From JAGOLU01 sp037138475 (GTDB lineage Bacteria; Patescibacteriota; Microgenomatia; UBA1406; GWC2-37-13), in contig JBAXII010000005.1 in NCBI GenBank assembly GCA_037138475.1, forward strand, positions 1 to 64,000: 64,000 bases of DNA, read 5' to 3'. Position numbers and translations under genes: made by a program. The notes below the pieces were generated by a model, which worked only from the letters and a program-made list of their open reading frames with translations, was not told the origin of the DNA and did no database searches. This document shows, in pieces, positions 25,770 to 35,179 of this stretch (within the stretch, counting starts at the first letter, position 1; each line of letters opens with the position of its first letter).

Positions 25770-26033
25770 ATGAAGTACGAAATCACCTATCTCGTCGAAA
25801 CCGAAGACAAATCGCCCGCAGTCATAGACGTCATTACCTCAGCTGGAGGCACCTATACCGAAACCAAAAAATGGGGTCAGAGAGACCTCGCGTATCCTAT
25901 CAACAAGCTCCGCAAGGCCTTTTATTACACTGGTACCATCGAGATCGTAGGCAGTGCCATCACCGACCTCAAAAACAAGCTCAACTATGCAAAAGTAGCC
26001 ATTAGATATCTCATCCTAAGTCAAGAGGAATAA
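25770..26033 (+). CDS. rpsF: 30S ribosomal protein bS6
   Basis: The 87-residue product shows MKYEITYLVE at the N-terminus, the WGQRDLAYPINKLRKAFYY core and the C-terminal VAIRYLILS. It binds bS18 on 16S rRNA in the platform of the small subunit. It is the first gene of the conserved rpsF-ssb-rpsR cluster. It is slightly short compared with typical bS6 because the acidic tail is reduced. Confidence 0.96.
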   Translation: MKYEITYLVETEDKSPAVIDVITSAGGTYTETKKWGQRDLAYPINKLRKAFYYTGTIEIVGSAITDLKNKLNYAKVAIRYLILSQEE

Positions 26034-26070
26034 GCATACAAATACGGCCAAAGGGCTGTTTTATACACGC

Positions 26071-26532
26071 ATGTCAAGCAGATCACTCAACAAAGTCATG
26101 TTGATAGGCAACCTCACCCGTGATGCGGTGGTAAAGTTTACCTCCAGCGGCACGGCGGTCGCCACATTTGCGATAGCAACCAACAGAAGTTGGACTACTG
26201 CAGAAGGTCAAATCAAAGAAGATGTGCAGTATCACAACATAGTCGCATGGGCAAAGCTTGCTGAGCTCGTAGGCAAACTCCTCCACAAGGGGAAAAAGGT
26301 CTACGTCGAAGGCAGACTGACCTCACGCAAATATACAGACAAGACAGGAGTAGAGCGCTATATCACCGAGATCGTGATGGATGATTTCATCCTCATGAGT
26401 ATGAATGAGGGCAAAAAGCCCGACCAAGCAAACGAGTCAACACCAGCTGCAGTTGAAGAGTTTACCCAAGAAGTTGAGCAACCAAAGGAACCATCATCCC
26501 AATCAATTAACCCAGATGATATCCCATTCTAA
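26071..26532 (+). CDS. ssb: single-stranded DNA-binding protein
   Basis: The 153-residue protein has an N-terminal OB fold (LNKVMLIGNLTRDAVVKF, FAIATNRSW, YHNIVAWAKLAE, KKVYVEGRLTSRKYTDKTG). A flexible acidic linker follows, and the protein ends in DDIPF, the peptide that recruits repair and replication partners. It lies 37 bases after rpsF and 12 before rpsR, as in most bacteria. Confidence 0.97.
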   Translation: MSSRSLNKVMLIGNLTRDAVVKFTSSGTAVATFAIATNRSWTTAEGQIKEDVQYHNIVAWAKLAELVGKLLHKGKKVYVEGRLTSRKYTDKTGVERYITEIVMDDFILMSMNEGKKPDQANESTPAAVEEFTQEVEQPKEPSSQSINPDDIPF

Positions 26533-26544
26533 TTATTTATACCT

Positions 26545-26754
26545 ATGAAAAAACCAGACTACTTTGAAAAACTAAACACCGTCCCTGACTACAAAGATGT
26601 AGAGACGCTCACGAACTTTATCACTGCACGTATGCGTATCGTGTCACGTGAACGCAGTGGTGTAAACGCAAAAAACCAGAGAAAGCTTTCCAAGGCTATC
26701 AAATACGCCCGCTATCTGGCGCTCATCCCCACCATCTCCTACCAAGCGCAGTAA
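26545..26754 (+). CDS. rpsR: 30S ribosomal protein bS18
   Basis: The 69-residue product carries the bS18 core: DVETLTNFITARMRIVSRE, then RKLSKAIKYARYLALIP. It lies 12 bases after ssb. The N-terminal basic extension and zinc-type Cys residues present in some bS18 proteins are absent. Confidence 0.95.
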   Translation: MKKPDYFEKLNTVPDYKDVETLTNFITARMRIVSRERSGVNAKNQRKLSKAIKYARYLALIPTISYQAQ

Positions 26755-27145
26755 TCTTGGGCACGCTGGGGACATATAGTTTTTAATGCTATAAGGTTTA
26801 TAAGGCTGTTGTTCTGACAGATCCGTCCTCCCTGTACTAGTCAACCAATGTGATGACAAAGGCAGATCGTGCCTTACTGCTGTCATCCCGGCGCCTGTCC
26901 GCCGAATCGGAGGACTCGTCCGCCCTGGGCGGAGAAAAATCTGATACTGTGTGGGATCTTTCGACTCCGCTTATGCTTCGCTCAAGATGACCTTGCTTAG
27001 TCATCCTGAACGGAGTGAAGGATCTAGGTATATCTGTGATCTTTCCCCCTATTTCATTATTTCCTATTTCCCTATTTCTAGTTTCTCTATTTCCTCTTGC
27101 TCAATTCTTCGCAATACGTTTTGAGTTTTGCGCTATACTGAACTC
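26755..27145. other. repeat-bearing intergenic region
   Basis: No gene seen. It holds a CCGCCGAATCGG-type palindrome (about 26900) and a copy of the GATCTTTCGACTCCGCTTA repeat ending CTCAAGATGACC (26955-26992). A GAACGGAGTGAAGGATCTAG stretch (about 27008) and TTTCCCTATTTC AT-rich sequence follow, then the -10 box of the next gene (27134-27139). Confidence 0.65.
27134..27139 (+). promoter_or_regulatory. -10 element for a leaderless transcript
   Basis: TATACT with exactly 6 bases to ATG 27146. With the usual 7-base distance from the -10 box to the start site, transcription would begin on the A of the ATG. Confidence 0.6.
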
Positions 27146-27877
27146 ATGGCAACCTTTGATATTGACGTGCCTGCTGAGTGGGACATCCTCGTAAAAGAGG
27201 GTAGTAAAATCAATCTCCTCACCAGTCTCGCCCAGATTTCGGTCCCTACCATCTATCCACAAACGATACCCCTCGCAAAGATAGTAGGATTTAACCCGAG
27301 CCAGATATTCAAACACATCAAAAAGGGAGTAGGCTCAGTCATCAGAAAAGGTGAAGTAATCGCTCAGAGCAAATCCCTCTTTTCCTCAAAAACATATGTC
27401 GCCGATGCAGATGGCATGATCACCCATATCGATCATGTGACCGGAGAGATCGTATATGAGCAAGTACAGCCTGATACCAGCGCAAGTGGCATCATGTCCA
27501 TGGCCGAAGGGACGATAGCGGGCATCAAGCCTTCAAAGCTCACCGTGAAGGTAACAAAAACACTTGAGATAGAGCTCGAACAACCTATCGCAGACCGCCT
27601 CGGTGGACGAGTCGTACTCCCCGTATCAGGCTCTATGATGGTACTCAAACAGGAGGACATCGCCTCAAACATCGTCGTCGCCGACTCTCTGGATGACTAC
27701 AGCATCTCAAAGTGCGAAGCACTCCAGGCACTTGCGTTTGTTACCCCTACCCACATACCCTCTCATATCACCACATATACCCTCAAAAAACCTCAAACAT
27801 ATGCAGATATCGTTGACTTTGCTCCTGCATATGTGTACGCTAACCCATCTGAGACGAGACTTACCTTTTATAAATAA
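27146..27877 (+). CDS. barrel-sandwich (biotinyl/lipoyl-like) protein, unknown function
   Basis: I do not recognise a named family. The 243-residue protein contains two beta-rich halves with lipoyl/biotinyl-like sandwich features: GVGSVIRKGEVIAQSKSLF followed by ADADGMITHIDHVTGEIVYE. These are the KG-E and turn patterns of barrel-sandwich folds, without an obvious attachment lysine motif. Similar proteins beside a CtpA-type protease occur in CPR genomes (from memory, unverified). The start at 27146 is supported by TATACT 6 bases upstream. It lies 10 bases before the protease gene, which suggests an operon and perhaps a shared envelope or protein-quality role. Confidence 0.6.
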   Translation: MATFDIDVPAEWDILVKEGSKINLLTSLAQISVPTIYPQTIPLAKIVGFNPSQIFKHIKKGVGSVIRKGEVIAQSKSLFSSKTYVADADGMITHIDHVTGEIVYEQVQPDTSASGIMSMAEGTIAGIKPSKLTVKVTKTLEIELEQPIADRLGGRVVLPVSGSMMVLKQEDIASNIVVADSLDDYSISKCEALQALAFVTPTHIPSHITTYTLKKPQTYADIVDFAPAYVYANPSETRLTFYK

Positions 27878-27887
27878 CTACCTTCCC

Positions 27888-29249
27888 ATGCAATCCAAAA
27901 AAAATACCTATGTCTACGATAGTCCTGACGATCTGATCCCTCATGATGCCGAGACCTCACATTCAAAATCTCCAAACACTGATCCAGCAGAAAAGAAAAT
28001 GAATAACTTCTTTGTGATTATCCTCTGTGCATTTTTGTTTGTAGCTGGTTATCGTTTGGGGCAAAATAAAAATTTCCTCAGTACGAACTTTCCTGCTCTT
28101 TTTGGAGATAAATCTCAATCAGCATCTGGCTCTTCGCTCCCTTCAAAGGCGATGCAGAGACAGCTTGACTCAAATGATAAAAATATCGATTTCAATCTCA
28201 TGTGGGAGACATGGGAAAAGCTCGACAGTAAATTTGTAGACAAAGAAAAGCTTGATAAAAACAAGATGTTCTATGGCGCCATCAAGGGAGTCGTAGCATC
28301 ACTCGAAGATCCCTACACCTTTTTCCTCACTCCTGAGGAAAACAAGCAATCAAAAGAGTCTCTCGGAGGACGATTTGAGGGCATCGGTGCGCAGCTGGGT
28401 ACCAAAGAAGGGATGATCGTCGTCATTGCGCCACTCCCAAACTCTCCTGCACTCAAAGCAGGTGTCAAGGCAGGGGATGCGATCGTCGAAGTCGACGGGG
28501 TTTCTATCAAAGGTGAGCCTATCACCCAGGTAGTCAGCAAGATCCGCGGTACCGCAGGCACCACGGTGACGCTAAAGATATCTCGTGACGGCAAGATGCT
28601 CGATATCGCGATCATACGCGACAAAATCCAAGTAAATATCTTTGAGGTGACATATGAAAATAAGACTGCCATCGTGAAGATGAGTCAGTTTGGAGACAAT
28701 ACGATCGCAGAGTGGACGAGAGTGAGCGAGGAGATAGCAAAGAAGTACTCATCAGGCGAGGTGTCAAACATGGTCCTTGACCTGCGGGACAACCCTGGTG
28801 GCTACCTCGATGCAGCGGTACACATCTCATCAGAGTTCCTCCCCTTGGGCGAGCTCATCGTCAAACAAGAATCACTTTCCAAAAGTATCGACTATCGCGT
28901 GAAGCGTGTCGGTGTCCTACCCAAAATCCCAGTAGTAGTCATGATAAATAAAGGCTCAGCATCTGCTGCAGAGATCCTCGCAGGGGCTCTCCGTGATCAG
29001 AAGCGCGCAAAGCTCGTAGGTGAGAAGTCATTTGGTAAAGGCTCAGTCCAAGAGGTGCTTGAGCTCTCAGGCGGCGCCGGACTTCATGTGACCGTAGCAA
29101 AGTGGGTACTCCCTGGTGGTGATTGGATCAACGGCAAAGGCATCACCCCAGAGACTGAAGTGGTGAATACTGAGATCGACAAGCAAAATACTGTAAACGC
29201 ACGCAAGTCTGATATCCAGCTCGATAAGGCGATTGAACTATTGAAATGA
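27888..29249 (+). CDS. ctpA: C-terminal processing protease (S41, CtpA-type)
   Basis: The 453-residue protein is N-terminally membrane-anchored (NNFFVIILCAFLFVAGYRLG, about 39-58). A PDZ domain follows (about 160-245, IVVIAPLPNSPALKAGVKAG) and then the S41 catalytic domain. The Ser/Lys dyad is visible in KGSASAAEI (S359) and GEKSFGKGSVQ (K384). Such enzymes trim or degrade envelope proteins. The frame stays open upstream to 27693, but ATG 27888 (MQSKKNTYVYD), 10 bases after the previous stop, is the sensible start. A 28-bp perfect palindrome follows the gene. Confidence 0.94.
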   Translation: MQSKKNTYVYDSPDDLIPHDAETSHSKSPNTDPAEKKMNNFFVIILCAFLFVAGYRLGQNKNFLSTNFPALFGDKSQSASGSSLPSKAMQRQLDSNDKNIDFNLMWETWEKLDSKFVDKEKLDKNKMFYGAIKGVVASLEDPYTFFLTPEENKQSKESLGGRFEGIGAQLGTKEGMIVVIAPLPNSPALKAGVKAGDAIVEVDGVSIKGEPITQVVSKIRGTAGTTVTLKISRDGKMLDIAIIRDKIQVNIFEVTYENKTAIVKMSQFGDNTIAEWTRVSEEIAKKYSSGEVSNMVLDLRDNPGGYLDAAVHISSEFLPLGELIVKQESLSKSIDYRVKRVGVLPKIPVVVMINKGSASAAEILAGALRDQKRAKLVGEKSFGKGSVQEVLELSGGAGLHVTVAKWVLPGGDWINGKGITPETEVVNTEIDKQNTVNARKSDIQLDKAIELLK

Positions 29250-29266
29250 GATCATGAGGTGTGCCA

Positions 29267-29294
29267 GTGCGGGTTGACGTACGTCAACCCGCAC
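29267..29294. terminator. 28-bp perfect palindrome after ctpA
   Basis: GTGCGGGTTGACGT is followed directly by its reverse complement ACGTCAACCCGCAC. It lies 17 bases past the ctpA stop. There is no T-run, so termination is uncertain. It could instead be an RNA 3'-end stabiliser. Confidence 0.5.
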
Positions 29295-29312
29295 CCTGCA
29301 TCGAGTACTTAC

Positions 29313-29405
29313 CTGCCTAACTACGAACCTGCTGGAGTGGCTTGCCCGCCTAGCTGCGAAGCTGCTGGAGTGGCTTGCCCGCCTAGCTGCGAAGCTGCTG
29401 GCGGG
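29313..29405. repeat. 33-bp tandem repeat, three units
   Basis: The three units have the form CCGCCTAGCTGCGAAGCTG plus CTGGAGTGGCTTGC. The first has base changes and the last is truncated in its final part. A related single copy occurs around 59308-59345. Non-coding. Confidence 0.8.
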
Positions 29406-29665
29406 TCATTCTAATTCGCCGATTCGGCGAAGAAGAATCTACTTGCTCATGAGATCTTTCCCCGCCGATTCGGCGGGTCAAGATGACGAGCATGTGAACA
29501 CCCATTCTTTCTCCGATATGATTGACTAATGCAGAAATGACACTACTGTGTAACTTTGCAACTTGCAGCTCGCAGCTTGTAGCTTGTAGCTTTTTCCCGG
29601 CACACTCAACTCTCCTTTCTACGCTATAAGCTCTTAGCTCTTAATTATCAATTATCAATTATTCA

Positions 29666-31702
29666 TTACTCCACCTGGCTCCACTCTCTCGAGGAGGATC
29701 CCAGGGTGGGGAGAAGAGAGAGATATGAGTCGATAGAATACTGCACAAAGATGGTGGGCTTCCGATCATCTGAGTCGGTTCGCTTTCTCTGGTGTACCAG
29801 AGGACGAGAGAGGGAAAGATTGCCGATGATATGGAGTGCATCTCCGGTACCTGTGTCTAGAAGGTCAGCTACGATCACCGCACCGATGGTAGTCGCTGCA
29901 GGGTCTTTCAGAGTGATCTTGCTTGCGATCAGCAGAAGTGCGGGTGATCCTGAAGGGTTGAGGGAGGCAGTATCTATGGTGAGGTTACCCAGTGAGGAAC
30001 CATTTTTGATGATGAGAGTATATGAGGTCTTGGCATCTGTGGGAGAAAAGGTGAGTGAGGAGAGGGTATATCCAGCTTCTGTAGCATCGTTGATGATGGT
30101 GATCTCGTCTGAGAGGACTAATGCAGCAGGAGGAGGAGACGCTGCGGGGTACTCTTTGTATACTTTCTTTTGGATGAGTTGTTTGTAGAGAGTGGTAGGG
30201 GAGTTGGAGGAGGTGGTAGTGTAGACATCTGCTTTCCAGTTGGTGGCAGAAACGGTGGCTGCTGATCCTACTTGAACGGTGCCTGCGACGGTACCTGCTC
30301 CGCTCCCGGTGAGGAAGTGGGGGATACTGGCTTCAGTATCTACATCAGCACTATTGAACGGAGCGGTGAATCCAGGGAGATAGTTGGTGAGAGGGAGTGA
30401 AGAGGTGCCTGCGATTGCGCTGCGCGCATACGTCCCATCTGCCACCTTGATCCAGGGGGAGGAGAAGGGGAGGGCGATGGCGAGAAGTTGCTGGCCGTAA
30501 GTTTCAATAGTTACTTTATTTGATGGCGTAGATTTTCCAGTGGTTGGATCAGTAGTGGTTCTGAGATTTGTACACGTAGACAGGTCGGCAATATTTCTAT
30601 CCGCCCATGCAGGGCTCCTATAGCCGTTTGCAGGGAGTGAACTGCTAGAAATGATGATGTCCTGTCTTTCACGTATCGGTTTTTTTGTAATGTCACATCT
30701 TACGACTTGTAAGTCATTGTCTGAGGGAACTGTTGGATTAGGAGTACCATCGGGACCAACCATCTCGATGATACATTTTTCATTCTCATTTGCATCATCA
30801 GCGAGAGAGAATAGGTAGGCAGAAGAGACTGGATGAGCACGGGTTGCGATTTTTAGGATGGGTGTTTTCTCAATGGCATATGCATAACAAAGGGGGAATC
30901 GATATTCAACAATAGGAGTCACTTCGGGCAACACGTAGTCAGCGCAGTATGTTAGATTCTTTGAATCACAAGTACCTGATAGCGCCGGTTCTGACTTTGG
31001 GTTCCCATTTTCACATCTGCGACAATCTGAAAAGGTGGCAGTGGGGGGAGCAGCTTCTCCTCCGCCACCTCCCGCAGCGATAACCGCTGGGGGGATAATG
31101 GCCCAGGCGGGAACAAGAACAAAACTCAATGTGGTGCTAGGGGGCGTATTGGGCAGCACTGCAGGAATTATTGAACCGTTTTGAATATCTGCAATTACGG
31201 TTGGGTCCAGACCTCCGTTACCATCGATGTCTTTCAATTGAGTGAAAAGTGAACCTAGTTCGTATGAATTCAGCGGCTGCCTATATCCACCACTGCCATT
31301 GAGAACCTTGTTTAATGCTTCCTGTTGCTGTCTTGCAGAGCATGGAGGACCACTCGCGCAATTCAGAACATCATTGGCATTCATCGGAGATAGGCTATCA
31401 CGTGGCTTATCAGTCACTGGAGCAGACCCTCCCAGTGGTCCCGTTGCACCATCATGACCCACCCCATTACCATCCACCCACCCTCCACCACCACCATTAC
31501 CTGCTTCCGCACTTCCTTGATGATACCCATCGTTCGTCGGATACGATCCGCCGTTGCACGTATCCCAGCACCAGGAGATATCTGAACCATCTTCGCGTTG
31601 TCCCACTACTCCACACTGACTCCAACAATTTGCAGTGACAGGAGAAGCAAAATAAGTAAAGCAAAGTATGCAGACAGTAAAGATGACAAGTTTGATATGC
31701 AT
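29666..31702 (-). CDS. large secreted protein, unknown function
   Basis: The 678-residue protein has a clear signal peptide (LVIFTVCILCFTYFASPVTA). It then has a Cys/Trp-rich segment (NCWSQCGVV, SWCWDTCNGG), a Gly-rich stretch, several Cys pairs (SDCRRCENG), and a C-terminal beta-rich domain. In that domain, repeated hydrophobic strands (LTIDTASLN, LLLIASKITL, IGAVIVADLLD) end in YLSLLPTLGSSSREWSQ. The strand pattern around ASKITL and GAVIVAD suggests a right-handed beta-helix-like polymer-type domain (inference). The C-terminus lacks an anchor. TATGAT lies 8 bases before the ATG (31711-31716, minus strand). It is divergent from the serine protease gene with a gap of about 200 bases. Confidence 0.7.
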   Translation of the reverse strand: MHIKLVIFTVCILCFTYFASPVTANCWSQCGVVGQREDGSDISWCWDTCNGGSYPTNDGYHQGSAEAGNGGGGGWVDGNGVGHDGATGPLGGSAPVTDKPRDSLSPMNANDVLNCASGPPCSARQQQEALNKVLNGSGGYRQPLNSYELGSLFTQLKDIDGNGGLDPTVIADIQNGSIIPAVLPNTPPSTTLSFVLVPAWAIIPPAVIAAGGGGGEAAPPTATFSDCRRCENGNPKSEPALSGTCDSKNLTYCADYVLPEVTPIVEYRFPLCYAYAIEKTPILKIATRAHPVSSAYLFSLADDANENEKCIIEMVGPDGTPNPTVPSDNDLQVVRCDITKKPIRERQDIIISSSSLPANGYRSPAWADRNIADLSTCTNLRTTTDPTTGKSTPSNKVTIETYGQQLLAIALPFSSPWIKVADGTYARSAIAGTSSLPLTNYLPGFTAPFNSADVDTEASIPHFLTGSGAGTVAGTVQVGSAATVSATNWKADVYTTTSSNSPTTLYKQLIQKKVYKEYPAASPPPAALVLSDEITIINDATEAGYTLSSLTFSPTDAKTSYTLIIKNGSSLGNLTIDTASLNPSGSPALLLIASKITLKDPAATTIGAVIVADLLDTGTGDALHIIGNLSLSRPLVHQRKRTDSDDRKPTIFVQYSIDSYLSLLPTLGSSSREWSQVE

Positions 31703-31898
31703 CTTGGATCATCATACACCGTTTCTGCTACAAAAAGCAACAGGTGCATTTAACTGACAGTATTCTCGAGACTATTCGCTTGGGGCTTGGATCACAACAG
31801 GGAAGTGGACCCCATTTGGCACCACAACCTCCGCTCCTCTCTTGCCCATATTGACATTCACTTGCCATATACTAATTATACACTATAGGTTTTTGTGT

Positions 31899-31904
31899 TA
31901 TACT
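31899..31904 (+). promoter_or_regulatory. -10 element for a leaderless transcript
   Basis: TATACT with 6 bases to ATG 31911 of the trypsin-like protease gene. Confidence 0.6.
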
Positions 31905-31910
31905 TTCAGT

Positions 31911-33404
31911 ATGTTGGAATCATGGAGAAGAAGTCCAGACAAAGTGAGCTTCAGGCCATCAATTCAGCCAAAAGGACGCAGAGGTAGTTTATTTGCTGCA
32001 ATGCTAACGTCGTTTTCTCTGCTCACCCCTCCACCCACGGATGGTCCAATCAATAATGTTATATCTGAAAAGGGCGATCTCCCATCCGGCTCTGTACCTA
32101 CACAAAATCGCGCATCGGGGCCTGAAGTGTATGGCGGTGAACAGATGTCAAATTATGGATTTTCTGGAAAAGTTTTGATCAATGGCAGGCCTTGTACTGG
32201 CTCTCTCCTACGGCGAGGGGAAACTTATGATTACATACTAACATCGTACCACTGTATCCCAGATCTATACATTGTCAATGGCGAACCTGAAGCGATAGAA
32301 CTACCCGTACCCGGAACTTACTCATATAGCCCTAACGGAAATTTGCTTAGTCCAAGATCTACAACGACCGCTATACGTGGAGTAATCATATCGCCTGAAC
32401 CAAGCCAAACACTTTGTAAATTAGATATCCCCAAAGGACTACCAGGTTGTGCAGAAAATGACATGGCTGTGCTTGTGGTTGATCGTGGAATAGTCGCGCC
32501 CTTGATCAAAATCCCCAAAAGAAATACTTCAGCATATGGTGCGAATGTGTATCTTACCGGGTTCGGAAGGGGTTCTTCGTACGAATCAATGACATACACT
32601 GGATCCATTGCCTCTTGTGGCAATCGTATTAGTGGAGTTGGAGTGATATGCCTCAGCGATAGGAATGGTAATGTTGCCGGTGGAGACAGTGGCGCACCCG
32701 GTATTGTATTTTTCGAAGAAATGGTGAAAGGCAAAATTCAAAAAAAACCATACGCGCTTGGCGTTCTTTCACGTGCAGAGCCATCCATAAATGGCATGCT
32801 TGTAAACCCTATCTTATCAGATATTAATTCCCTTTCCAATGTTCAACTGATTAAATATGTCAATAAGTTTGAAGAGGAGAGAATTCCTATGGCAAAAGCA
32901 CAAGCGCCTGTGTACCACACCATACAAAAGAATGGTCCAGTGTATGCTGTTAAATTGGTATCGTCTGGCAGCGGCCTGCCTCTTCCTGGAGATGCTAATA
33001 CAAACGTGACGCTAAGTCAGCCTGACAACGCCAAGTGCTTTGTGCATGCAACAGGAGGAACTCAGAGAGCGCCCAGCGGTAAATCCAAAGTTAACGGCAA
33101 AATATTGACTACTATATCGGATTCAATTACATCACCTCTTAAGTTTGTGTTGACACCGAGTGGGACCGATTGCATCGGACACGAAGTTGTAGTGGTTGAT
33201 GTAAGTGTTTCTAGTAGAGATCTTGGAGATCTGCAACTTAGAAGCAGTCCAATCAGCCCGGATAACGATAGACTGAAACCAAGCCAATCATCGCTCTACT
33301 TCCCTCTAATAACGCAACACCCACCATCAGCACGTGAAATCCTCGACAAACAGGGATTCAAGCACAACGAAGGAACACATTATAATGAAACCTGGAATAA
33401 GTGA
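31911..33404 (+). CDS. secreted trypsin-like (S1) serine protease
   Basis: The 497-residue protein starts with a basic N-terminus and a hydrophobic segment (GSLFAAMLTSFSLLTPPP, about 25-42) that should direct export. A chymotrypsin-fold domain follows with a readable triad: H114 in TSYHC, D184 in ENDMAVLVV and S260 in GGDSGAP. The Cys pair near His matches the usual disulfide. About 200 C-terminal residues form an extra domain of unknown type without an anchor. The start is fixed by TATACT 6 bases upstream, and earlier in-frame codons are not needed. It may process the divergent secreted protein or other surface proteins (speculative). Confidence 0.88.
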   Translation: MLESWRRSPDKVSFRPSIQPKGRRGSLFAAMLTSFSLLTPPPTDGPINNVISEKGDLPSGSVPTQNRASGPEVYGGEQMSNYGFSGKVLINGRPCTGSLLRRGETYDYILTSYHCIPDLYIVNGEPEAIELPVPGTYSYSPNGNLLSPRSTTTAIRGVIISPEPSQTLCKLDIPKGLPGCAENDMAVLVVDRGIVAPLIKIPKRNTSAYGANVYLTGFGRGSSYESMTYTGSIASCGNRISGVGVICLSDRNGNVAGGDSGAPGIVFFEEMVKGKIQKKPYALGVLSRAEPSINGMLVNPILSDINSLSNVQLIKYVNKFEEERIPMAKAQAPVYHTIQKNGPVYAVKLVSSGSGLPLPGDANTNVTLSQPDNAKCFVHATGGTQRAPSGKSKVNGKILTTISDSITSPLKFVLTPSGTDCIGHEVVVVDVSVSSRDLGDLQLRSSPISPDNDRLKPSQSSLYFPLITQHPPSAREILDKQGFKHNEGTHYNETWNK

Positions 33405-33418
33405 TCTATCGAAACTGC

Positions 33419-33424
33419 TATAAT
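33419..33424 (+). promoter_or_regulatory. -10 element of hisS
   Basis: TATAAT with 8 bases to ATG 33433. No Shine-Dalgarno sequence is visible. Confidence 0.55.
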
Positions 33425-33432
33425 ATCTCCCT

Positions 33433-34665
33433 ATGTACCAGACTCTCAAAGGTTTTCGTGACTTTATAGGCATCGATGCCCGCCGGCGCGCGTGGCTGAT
33501 CTCCCAGTTTCGCGAAGTATTTGAGACAAATGCCTTTGAGCCCCTAGAGACGCCCTCACTCGAATACGAGGAGCTCCTCCTGGGCAAGTATGGCGAGGAG
33601 GCAAATAAGCTCATCTATGGATTTGAAGATCGGGGAGGACGTCGCATCGCGCTCCGCTATGATCAGACGGTACCTACCGCCCGGGTCATATCTCAGTATC
33701 GAAATGATCTCATATTTCCATACAAACGCTACCAGATCCAACCCGTGTGGCGCGCAGACAAGCCTCAAAAGGGTCGCTACCGTGAGTTCACTCAGTGTGA
33801 TATCGACGTCGTCGGAGCAACAGCCCCAGTCGCAGACGCGCAGGTGCTCGCCACCGTATCGCAGTTTTTCACCAGACTCAACATCCCCTTTGTACTCAAG
33901 GTGAATGATCGCTCCCAGCTCATCGAGTCCATCACCAGTGCGGGGATCGCGACAGACATGATATTTTCAGTGATACAAACGATCGATAAACTCGACAAGA
34001 AATCCTCAGATGAAGTGATCGCCGAGCTCCGCGAAAAGGGCGTCAGTGCAGGTCAAGCGGCCAAGCTCTTTGCATCTTTTCAGAACGCGATACCCTCCAC
34101 ATCACTTCAGGCTATCATCGATACAGCCGTGTCGCTTGGCGTACGGAAGGCTATGATGGAATTTGTGCCTACCTTGGCACGAGGTCTCGACTACTACACA
34201 GGCATGATCTTTGAAATCATCTTGCCTGAGTATGCGGGGGGATCAGTCGGTGGGGGAGGGCGCTATGACAATCTCGTCAAAGATCTCGTCGGATACGATA
34301 CTCCAGCGGTCGGGATGGCATTTGGATTTGATCGGCTCATCGATGCCCTCGTGGATTTGGACAAGTTTCCTAAAGATCTCGGTAGTAGTACCCAAGTCCT
34401 TGTCACGATATTTGGACCCGAGCAGATCGCATACTCTGCGCGCACCTGTCGGGATCTGAGGGACAAGGGAGTGAGCGTCGAGCTGTATGCAGACAGTACT
34501 CGCAAACTCGAGGCACAGCTCAAGTATGCGATCGCCAAAAATATCCCCTATGCCATCGTCGCCGGACCTGAGGAGGAAGCGAGCAAGACCATGCAGCTTA
34601 AGAACCTATCGAATAGATCCCAGATAACAGTCACATTGGAAGAAGTGGTGGAGAAGATGAGGTAG
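33433..34665 (+). CDS. hisS: histidyl-tRNA synthetase
   Basis: A class II synthetase of 410 residues. Motif 1 region GFRDFIGIDARRR, motif 2 QPVWRADKPQKGRYREFTQCD, the His-specific RGLDYYTGMIFEI, and motif 3 GMAFGFDRL are all present. A C-terminal anticodon-binding domain follows (VLVTIFGPEQ to the end). Length is typical. TATAAT 8 bases upstream suggests an almost leaderless message. Confidence 0.97.
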   Translation: MYQTLKGFRDFIGIDARRRAWLISQFREVFETNAFEPLETPSLEYEELLLGKYGEEANKLIYGFEDRGGRRIALRYDQTVPTARVISQYRNDLIFPYKRYQIQPVWRADKPQKGRYREFTQCDIDVVGATAPVADAQVLATVSQFFTRLNIPFVLKVNDRSQLIESITSAGIATDMIFSVIQTIDKLDKKSSDEVIAELREKGVSAGQAAKLFASFQNAIPSTSLQAIIDTAVSLGVRKAMMEFVPTLARGLDYYTGMIFEIILPEYAGGSVGGGGRYDNLVKDLVGYDTPAVGMAFGFDRLIDALVDLDKFPKDLGSSTQVLVTIFGPEQIAYSARTCRDLRDKGVSVELYADSTRKLEAQLKYAIAKNIPYAIVAGPEEEASKTMQLKNLSNRSQITVTLEEVVEKMR

Positions 34666-34795
34666 GGCAAATGTACAATTTGCAATCTGCAATGTACAAA
34701 TAATGTCAATGTGAATAGCAATTTAAAGAGGGAAGAAGGAAAATATTTTGGCAAATGTACAATTTGCAATCTGCAATGTACAAATAATGTCAATG
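34666..34795 (+). repeat. 46-bp direct repeat pair
   Basis: Positions 34666-34711 and 34750-34795 are identical (GGCAAATGTACAATTTGCAA onward, 46 bases), 84 bases apart. The second copy runs into the start of the four-helix-bundle gene. A related inverted sequence lies downstream of that gene (about 35236-35262). Confidence 0.88.
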
Positions 34796-35179
34796 AAAAT
34801 GCAAATAAAAATGGAAGTTCAAACAAGCACAAAACCTCCAAACTTACTTAATAGAACCAAAACATTTTCAAAAAATATTTTGCAGCTATGCAAGCTGGTT
34901 AAGATAACCTATTTGAATAAAAACATCATTGATCATGTCCTCAGATCAGGCACATCGATAGGTGCCAACTATTGTGAAGCATGCGAGACGACTGGTAAAC
35001 GTGACTTTGCAAATAAAATACAGATTAGCAAACGGGAGGCAAAAGAGACTGTGTATTGGCTCGAACTCCTAGTGTCTACGGAACTTGATAAACCCTTATT
35101 GACATCAGCAACCCAGCTTATTGACGAGTCCCAGCAGCTGGTCAAGATAATGGGTGCAATCTATGACAAATCTAAATAG
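34787..35179 (+). CDS. four-helix-bundle protein (S23/IVP-like), copy 1
   Basis: The protein has about 130 residues of the S23/Avd-type four-helix-bundle family. These are known as proteins encoded in 23S rRNA intervening sequences, as free-standing genes in many bacteria, and as accessory subunits of diversity-generating retroelements. The diagnostic core is SIGANYCEACETTGKRDFAN followed by KREAKETVYWLELL. No reverse transcriptase is in the window. The start is uncertain: ATG 34787, 34793, 34799 or 34811 are possible, and the first lies inside a direct repeat. The function is unknown. Confidence 0.85.
   Translation: MSMKMQIKMEVQTSTKPPNLLNRTKTFSKNILQLCKLVKITYLNKNIIDHVLRSGTSIGANYCEACETTGKRDFANKIQISKREAKETVYWLELLVSTELDKPLLTSATQLIDESQQLVKIMGAIYDKSK

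Larger units (their letters stand above)
29250..29665. other. palindrome, tandem repeat and dispersed repeats
   Basis: No gene seen. It contains the palindrome 29267-29294, a 33-bp tandem repeat (29313-29405), CGCCGATTCGGCG palindromes (about 29417 and 29463), and AGCTCTTAGCTCTTA-type low-complexity sequence near 29630. Confidence 0.7.
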
